Shown: piece after piece, positions 5,682 to 9,640 of the stretch
How positions within the stretch are numbered: the stretch's first letter is position 1
Layout of the letters: the number at the start of each line of letters is the position of its first letter
Notes under the pieces: generated by a model
Databases searched by the model: none
Told to the model about the DNA's origin: nothing
Seen by the model: only the letters and a program-made list of their open reading frames with translations
Assembly: GCA_900546255.1 (NCBI GenBank)
Contig: URCB01000065.1
Span: forward strand, 1 to 9,640
Length of the DNA stretch: 9,640 nt
Reading direction: 5' to 3'
From: an uncultured Eubacteriales bacterium
GTDB lineage: Bacteria > Bacillota > Clostridia > Oscillospirales > Oscillospiraceae
Translations under genes and position numbers: made by a program

Positions 5682-8105
5682 ATGAAACCACTGCTGACTG
5701 CCATCCGAGAAGGCCGCCTGTATCTGGACGGGGGCATGGGCAGCATGCTCCAGGCCGCCGGCCTGCCGGAGGGCCGCCTGCCCGACGTGTGGGGGGTGGA
5801 GAACCCCCAGGCCGTCCAGGCCATCCACCGGGCCTATCTGGAGGCGGGCTGCCGCCTTATCACCACCAACACCTTCGGCACCACCGCCCCCAAGGTGGAG
5901 CCTTACGGCTACACCGTGGCCCAGGTGATGTCCGCCGCCGTAGCCAACGTCCGGGCCGCCATGGACCAGGCAGGGGTGACCGATGCCTACGTCTGCGCCG
6001 ACATCGGCCCCACCGGCAAGCTCCTGCGGCCCTACGGGGACCTGGACTTTGAGGAGGCCGTGGCCCGCTTTGCCGCCCCCATCCGGGCCGCGGAGGAGGC
6101 CGGAGCAGACTGTATTCTCATCGAGACCATGAGCGACCTCTACGAGATGAAGGCGGCAGTGGTGGCCGCCAAGGAGAACTGCGACCTGCCCATCCTGGCC
6201 AGCCTCATCTTCGACGGCAGCGGGAAGCTCCTCACCGGGGGCTCCCCCCAGGCCGCAGTGGCCCTGCTGGAAGGGCTGGGAGTGGACGTCATCGGCCTCA
6301 ACTGCGGCCTGGGGCCCCAGGAGATGGCCCCGGTATTCCGCCAGCTGTGGGAGGCCGCCTCGGTCCCCCTCCTCCTCCAGCCCAACGCGGGCCTGCCCCG
6401 GAGTGAGGGGGGAAAGACCGTCTACGACGTGACCCCGGCGGATTACGCCGCCCAGATGGCGGAGCTGGCCCCCATGGCCACCCTCCTGGGGGGGTGCTGC
6501 GGCACCACCCCCGCCCACCTGGCCGCCCTGATCCAGGCCACAAAGGATCTCCCCCTGCCGGAGGTCACCTGGAAGGACACCCTGCTCATCTCCTCCTATT
6601 GCCAGGCGGTGGCCCTGGACGGCCACGACCCGGTGATCATCGGCGAGCGCATCAACCCCACGGGCAAGAAGAAGCTCCAGGCCGCCCTCCGGGCCGGGGA
6701 CATGGACTATGTGCTGAACGAGGCCTTCCAGCAGGAGGAGGCCGGCGCCCACATCCTGGACGTGAACGTGGGCCTGCCCGGCCTGGATGAGCCGGCGGTG
6801 CTCACCCAGACGGTGGAGGCCCTCCAGGCCGTCACCGGGCTGCCCCTGCAGCTGGACACCTCCAACCCGGAGGCCATGGAGGCCGCCCTGCGGCGGTACA
6901 ACGGCAAGCCCCTCATCAACTCCGTGAACGGCAAGGAGGAGAGCCTGGCCGCCATCCTCCCCCTGGTGAAGAAGTACGGCGGCGGCCTGGTGTGCCTCAC
7001 TCTGGATGACGACGGCATCCCCGCCGACGCCGAGGGCCGCCTGGCCATCGCCCAGAAGATCCTCCGCCGGGCGGAGGCCATGGGCATCCCCCGGCGGGAG
7101 CTCCTGCTGGACGGCCTGACCATGCCGGTAAGCGCCGGCGGGGACAACGCCAAGGTCACCCTGGAGACCATCCGCCGGGCCAAAGCGGAGCTGGGGGTGA
7201 AAACCGCCCTGGGGGTGTCCAACGTGTCCTTCGGCCTGCCCCAGCGGGAGGTGCTCAACCAGAGCTTCTTCACCCAGGCCCTCCAGGCGGGGCTGGACGG
7301 GGCCATCATCAACCCCAAGAGCGGGGCCATGATGGGGGCCTACCACGCCTACCGGGCCCTCCAGGGGCTGGACAGCCAGTGCCAGACCTACATGGAGGCC
7401 ATCCAGCACATCACCCCCACGGCCCCGGCGCCGGCCGCTGCCTCCCCTGCCCCCACCGCCCCGGCCGCCCCCGCTGCCTCTGGGGAGGCCACCCTCTGCC
7501 ACGCCGTGTGCAAGGGTCTTAAGGAGGCGGCCGCCGCCCAGGCCAAGGCCCTGGCCGAAGAGGGCCGGGACATTCTGGACATCATCAACGGCGAATTGGT
7601 CCCCGCCCTGGATCAGGTGGGCCAGGGGTTTGAGAAGGGAACCCTCTTCCTCCCCCAGCTCCTTATGAGCGCAGAGGCCGCCAAGGGGGCCTTCCAGGTG
7701 CTCCAGAGCTACCTCCCCGCCGGGGAGAGCCAGGGAGAGCCCCAGATCCTTCTGGCCACCGTCCAGGGGGACATCCACGACATCGGGAAAAACATCGTGA
7801 AGGTCCTCCTGGAGAGCTACCGCTTCCGGGTGCTGGACCTGGGGAAGGACGTGCCCCCGGAGACCATCGTGGCCGCCGCCCGGGAGAGGCGAATCCCCCT
7901 GGTGGGCCTGTCCGCCCTGATGACCACCACCGCCCCCGCCATGGCGGAGACCATCCGCCAGCTGCGGGCGGCGGGCCTGGCGTGCAAGGTGGTGGTGGGG
8001 GGCGCCGTCATCACCGGGGACTATGCCGCCAGCATCGGGGCCGACCGCTATGCCCCCGACGCCATGGCCACCGTCCACTATGCCCAGGAGGTTCTGGGCG
8101 GATGA
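5682..8105 (+). CDS. metH: Cobalamin-dependent methionine synthase (short form)
   Basis: MetH transfers the methyl group of 5-methyl-THF to homocysteine through protein-bound cobalamin, making methionine and THF in the cytosol. The 807-residue product has three of the four modules of E. coli MetH (1227 residues). The homocysteine-binding barrel spans about 1-290, with zinc ligands C208 (NCG) and C272/C273 (GGCCG). The pterin-binding barrel spans about 315-570, with GERINPTG (321-328), LDVNVG (359-364), NSVNG (413-417) and GVSNVSFGLP (511-520). An Ala/Pro-rich linker spans 578-602. The B12 module spans about 603-807, with a helical cap and the Rossmann part; GDIHDIG (696-702) contains the cobalt-ligating H699, followed by GLSALMTTT (742-750) and VVGGA (771-775). 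The activation domain is missing from the C-terminus, but its likely counterpart is encoded at 4961-5596. The start is supported by AGGGGAG 9 nt upstream. An 85-nt gap with a stem-loop precedes it. Confidence 0.97.
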   Translation: MKPLLTAIREGRLYLDGGMGSMLQAAGLPEGRLPDVWGVENPQAVQAIHRAYLEAGCRLITTNTFGTTAPKVEPYGYTVAQVMSAAVANVRAAMDQAGVTDAYVCADIGPTGKLLRPYGDLDFEEAVARFAAPIRAAEEAGADCILIETMSDLYEMKAAVVAAKENCDLPILASLIFDGSGKLLTGGSPQAAVALLEGLGVDVIGLNCGLGPQEMAPVFRQLWEAASVPLLLQPNAGLPRSEGGKTVYDVTPADYAAQMAELAPMATLLGGCCGTTPAHLAALIQATKDLPLPEVTWKDTLLISSYCQAVALDGHDPVIIGERINPTGKKKLQAALRAGDMDYVLNEAFQQEEAGAHILDVNVGLPGLDEPAVLTQTVEALQAVTGLPLQLDTSNPEAMEAALRRYNGKPLINSVNGKEESLAAILPLVKKYGGGLVCLTLDDDGIPADAEGRLAIAQKILRRAEAMGIPRRELLLDGLTMPVSAGGDNAKVTLETIRRAKAELGVKTALGVSNVSFGLPQREVLNQSFFTQALQAGLDGAIINPKSGAMMGAYHAYRALQGLDSQCQTYMEAIQHITPTAPAPAAASPAPTAPAAPAASGEATLCHAVCKGLKEAAAAQAKALAEEGRDILDIINGELVPALDQVGQGFEKGTLFLPQLLMSAEAAKGAFQVLQSYLPAGESQGEPQILLATVQGDIHDIGKNIVKVLLESYRFRVLDLGKDVPPETIVAAARERRIPLVGLSALMTTTAPAMAETIRQLRAAGLACKVVVGGAVITGDYAASIGADRYAPDAMATVHYAQEVLGG

Positions 8106-8121
8106 CGGAAATCCTGCCTGC

Positions 8122-8141
8122 TTCCGAAAATTTTGACGGAA
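8122..8141. promoter_or_regulatory. Dyad upstream of Rh gene promoter
   Basis: TTCCG at 8122-8126 and CGGAA at 8137-8141 flank an A+T-rich centre that contains AAAATTTT, ending 5 nt before the -35 element. This could be a regulator binding site or a small hairpin. A second CGGAA at 8106-8110 could pair with the same TTCCG. No known operator is recognised. Confidence 0.3.
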
Positions 8142-8146
8142 AACTG

Positions 8147-8175
8147 TTGACAGAGAAAATAAATGGTGCTACAGT
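8147..8175 (+). promoter_or_regulatory. Sigma-A type promoter of Rh ammonium channel gene
   Basis: A perfect -35 TTGACA (8147-8152) is followed by a 17-bp spacer and TACAGT (8170-8175, 4 of 6 to TATAAT). A TGC at 8167-8169 gives an extended -10. The sequence around it is A+T-rich, unlike the neighbouring genes. Transcription would begin near 8182, about 65 nt before the ATG at 8248. This is the clearest promoter in the window and makes the Rh gene a likely separate unit. Confidence 0.78.
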
Positions 8176-8183
8176 AAATTTCA

Positions 8184-8217
8184 CGCAAGGGACCGGAATC
8201 AGCCCCGGTCCCTTGTG
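8184..8217 (+). terminator. Hairpin after metH and at 5' end of Rh transcript
   Basis: An 11-bp perfect stem (CAAGGGACCGG at 8186-8196 with CCGGTCCCTTG at 8205-8215) extends by a G-U and a C-G pair to 8184-8217. It has an 8-nt loop and is followed by the T-rich stretch ATATTTTA (8218-8225). It is the first good terminator-like structure after metH. It also starts within a few bases of the predicted transcription start of the next gene, so it may act as a promoter-proximal attenuator or protect the 5' end of that mRNA. Confidence 0.6.
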
Positions 8218-8247
8218 ATATTTTACCAAGAGAGAAGTGTAGAGACC

Positions 8248-9456
8248 ATGCAAACCAAACGCAAGGCCGGCCTGCTCATCGTGTTTCTGCTGATCACGGT
8301 GGCCATGGCTGTGGCCTTCTTCCCCTCGGTCAACGGCAACGTGGCGGAGGGGCTCGGCTCCATTACCGCCATCGACACGGACAGTCTGGACGGCGCCACC
8401 CGCACCATCTTTGACTCCATCTCCTACGCCCGGTCCATCCACATCCTGGCCATGCTGCTGCTGGGCTTCGGGTTTCTCATGGTGTTCCTCCGGGGCCATG
8501 AGTTCACCACCCTCACCGCCACCTTCCTGGCGGTGAGCATCTCCATCCCCGTATACCTCCTGGTGAAGAGCTTCCTGCCCGGGGAGTTTGAGGTCATGAA
8601 CATCAGCGGCTTCCTCTATGCCGAGTTTGCCGCCGCCAGCCTGCTGATCTGCATGGGGGCGGTGCTGGGCCGGCTGAAGATGGACCAGTACTTTGTCCTG
8701 TCCATCCTGTTTACCGTCGCCTATATCTTCAACGAGTGGCTGCTTCTGGAGAGCGGCCTGTTCGAGGGCTTCCTGGACACCGGCGGGTCGGTGGCCATCC
8801 ACGCCTTCGGGGCTTACTTCGGCCTGGGGGTGGTGGCCACCACCGCCAAGAAGTTCCAGGACAAGCCCGGGCCCAAGACCAACAAGGTGAGCAACGAGTT
8901 CTGCCTGCTGGGCAGCATGGTGCTGTGGCTGTTCTGGCCCTCCTTCACCAGCGCGGTGGTGGCGCCGGAGCTGGGCTACTCCACGGTGCTGAACACCGTG
9001 CTGGCCCTGTGCGGCTCCACCCTGGCCACCTATGTGTTCAGCAAGCTCATCCGGGGCAAGATCGAGGTGGAGGACATCGCCAACGCCGCCCTGGCCGGCG
9101 GCGTGTGCATCGGCTCCACCTGCTCCACCGCCAACCCCGGCTTTGCCATGGTCATCGGCATCTGCGCCGGCACCCTGAGCACCCTGGGCTTCTCCATCAT
9201 CGCCCCCAAGGTGTGCAAGCTCATCCGTGGCACCGACACCTGCGGCGTGCATAACCTCCACGGCATGCCCGGCCTGCTGGGCGGCCTGTTCGGCATCGCC
9301 ATCACCGGCAACGTGGGCGTCCAGGTGGGCGCTGCGGTGGCCACCGTGGTGGTGGGCCTGGTGCTGGGCCGGGTCTGCGGCGCCATCCTGGGCCTCTTCG
9401 GCACCAAGGAGGTCCCCTACAGCGACGAAGGGGACTTCCTCCTGGAGGAGGAGTAA
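8248..9456 (+). CDS. Rh-type ammonium/ammonia channel
   Basis: This is an integral membrane channel of the Amt/Mep/Rh superfamily that passes ammonia/ammonium across the cell membrane. The 402-residue product is mostly hydrophobic helices, starting with a segment at about 8-26 and an external region at about 27-62. It resembles the Rh branch (RhAG/RhCG, Nitrosomonas Rh50) rather than AmtB: LGFGFLMVFL (72-81), GAVLGR (137-142), DTGGSVAIHAFGAYFGL (177-193), LWLFWPSF (226-233), NAALAGGV (279-286), STLGF (311-315) and DTCGVHNLHGMPG (330-342). The twin pore histidines are H185 and H335. F127 and F233 fit the two gate phenylalanines, and D177 matches the conserved pore aspartate. ATG 8248 is preferred to GTG 8215, which lies inside the hairpin; the RBS is weak (AGAGAAG near 8231-8237). 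No GlnK/GlnB gene is adjacent. It has its own promoter and terminator. Transport direction and physiological role are unproven. Confidence 0.93.
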   Translation: MQTKRKAGLLIVFLLITVAMAVAFFPSVNGNVAEGLGSITAIDTDSLDGATRTIFDSISYARSIHILAMLLLGFGFLMVFLRGHEFTTLTATFLAVSISIPVYLLVKSFLPGEFEVMNISGFLYAEFAAASLLICMGAVLGRLKMDQYFVLSILFTVAYIFNEWLLLESGLFEGFLDTGGSVAIHAFGAYFGLGVVATTAKKFQDKPGPKTNKVSNEFCLLGSMVLWLFWPSFTSAVVAPELGYSTVLNTVLALCGSTLATYVFSKLIRGKIEVEDIANAALAGGVCIGSTCSTANPGFAMVIGICAGTLSTLGFSIIAPKVCKLIRGTDTCGVHNLHGMPGLLGGLFGIAITGNVGVQVGAAVATVVVGLVLGRVCGAILGLFGTKEVPYSDEGDFLLEEE

Positions 9457-9486
9457 GGGCTGCCTCCGACAACCCCATAGACAAGG

Positions 9487-9517
9487 AAAGGACCGCCGGG
9501 TTTCCGGCGGTCCTTTT
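9487..9517 (+). terminator. Intrinsic terminator of Rh channel gene
   Basis: A perfect 13-bp stem (9487-9499 with 9504-9516) with loop GTTT runs into TTTT (9514-9517), 30 nt after the stop codon. This is a textbook rho-independent terminator for the + strand. The A-run on the left arm could give some activity on the other strand too. Confidence 0.92.
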
Positions 9518-9584
9518 GTGGTTTGCCCTGCGCTGGGTGGGGGCAGTACGTACCCTACAGGTGGTCGGGGCTCTTACGGTGCCT

Positions 9585-9623
9585 CGGGGCGCAGCGCCCC
9601 GTTGCCCCGCCTGCCCGGCGGGG
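9585..9623. repeat. Paired GC-rich palindromes at right edge
   Basis: Two adjacent inverted repeats are present. CGGGGCG at 9585-9591 pairs with CGCCCCG at 9595-9601 around CAG. CCCCGCC at 9605-9611 pairs with GGCGGGG at 9617-9623. Neither has a T-tract. Their form, including the shared GGGGCGCAG core and a following CCCCGCC...GGCGGGG stem, resembles the left-edge cluster at 1-84. The stretch 9518-9584 before them holds no gene; its only visible structure is the palindrome GTACGTAC at 9546-9553. Confidence 0.5.
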
Positions 9624-9640
9624 GTCCCCATTTCTCCCGA

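Noticed and set aside
5493..8078. Very long minus-strand open frame opposite metH
   Set aside because: It is a by-product of G/C third positions in metH: the translation is low-complexity, rich in Gly, His, Gln and Val, with no domain and no ribosome binding site.
8184..8217. ANTAR-type antitermination RNA before the Rh gene
   Set aside because: That motif needs two hairpins with hexanucleotide loops having A at position 1 and G at position 4. Here there is one hairpin, and its possible six-base loop AATCAG has C at position 4.
8215..8247. GTG start for the Rh channel
   Set aside because: The GTG lies in the 3' arm of the hairpin at 8184-8217 with no Shine-Dalgarno sequence; ATG 8248 begins the normal N-terminus.
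8011..9261. Long minus-strand open frame opposite the Rh gene
   Set aside because: It has the same antisense GC bias, runs across the promoter and hairpin region, and shows no recognisable motif.

Overview
This G+C-rich window, with codons strongly biased to G or C at the third position, reads as a chromosomal segment of a high-GC member of class Clostridia. An Oscillospiraceae-type gut anaerobe (Flavonifractor / Pseudoflavonifractor / Lawsonibacter relatives) is my best guess. That placement is inferred from protein flavour, strong AGGAGG-type ribosome binding sites, the short clostridial MetH with a separate activation protein, and GC-rich palindromic intergenic DNA. No rRNA or other phylogenetic marker gene is present to confirm it. 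All seven genes lie on the + strand and are packed tightly.

Layout. 1-216: non-coding leader with a cluster of perfect palindromes and an A+T-richer stretch just before metK. 217-1398: metK (S-adenosylmethionine synthetase). 1439-2545: GT4-family glycosyltransferase. 2536-4098: O-antigen-ligase/polymerase-like membrane protein. 4095-4964: metF (methylenetetrahydrofolate reductase). 4961-5596: stand-alone activation-domain protein for B12-dependent methionine synthase. 5597-5681: gap holding a strong stem-loop. 5682-8105: metH without an activation domain. 8106-8247: A+T-richer spacer with a good promoter and a hairpin. 8248-9456: Rh-type ammonium/ammonia channel. 9487-9517: intrinsic terminator. 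9518-9640: non-coding DNA ending in palindromes related in form to those at the left edge.

Function. MetF makes 5-methyl-THF, MetH uses it to methylate homocysteine, the activation protein would re-methylate oxidised cobalamin with SAM, and MetK makes that SAM. The block therefore covers the methyl-supply half of the methionine/SAM cycle. Two cell-surface glycan genes sit inside it, and ATGA stop/start overlaps link the membrane protein to metF and metF to the activation gene. metK through the activation gene is probably one transcript, possibly extending into metH. The Rh channel has its own promoter and terminator and is probably a separate unit.

I found no CRISPR array, insertion sequence, tRNA or defence system. 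The observations most worth following up are an N-terminal four-copy motif in the ligase-like protein, the Rh (not AmtB) identity of the last gene, a hairpin almost at the predicted 5' end of its mRNA, an activation protein that lacks the expected SAM-binding arginine but carries a four-cysteine tail, and the placement of glycan genes inside the methionine block.
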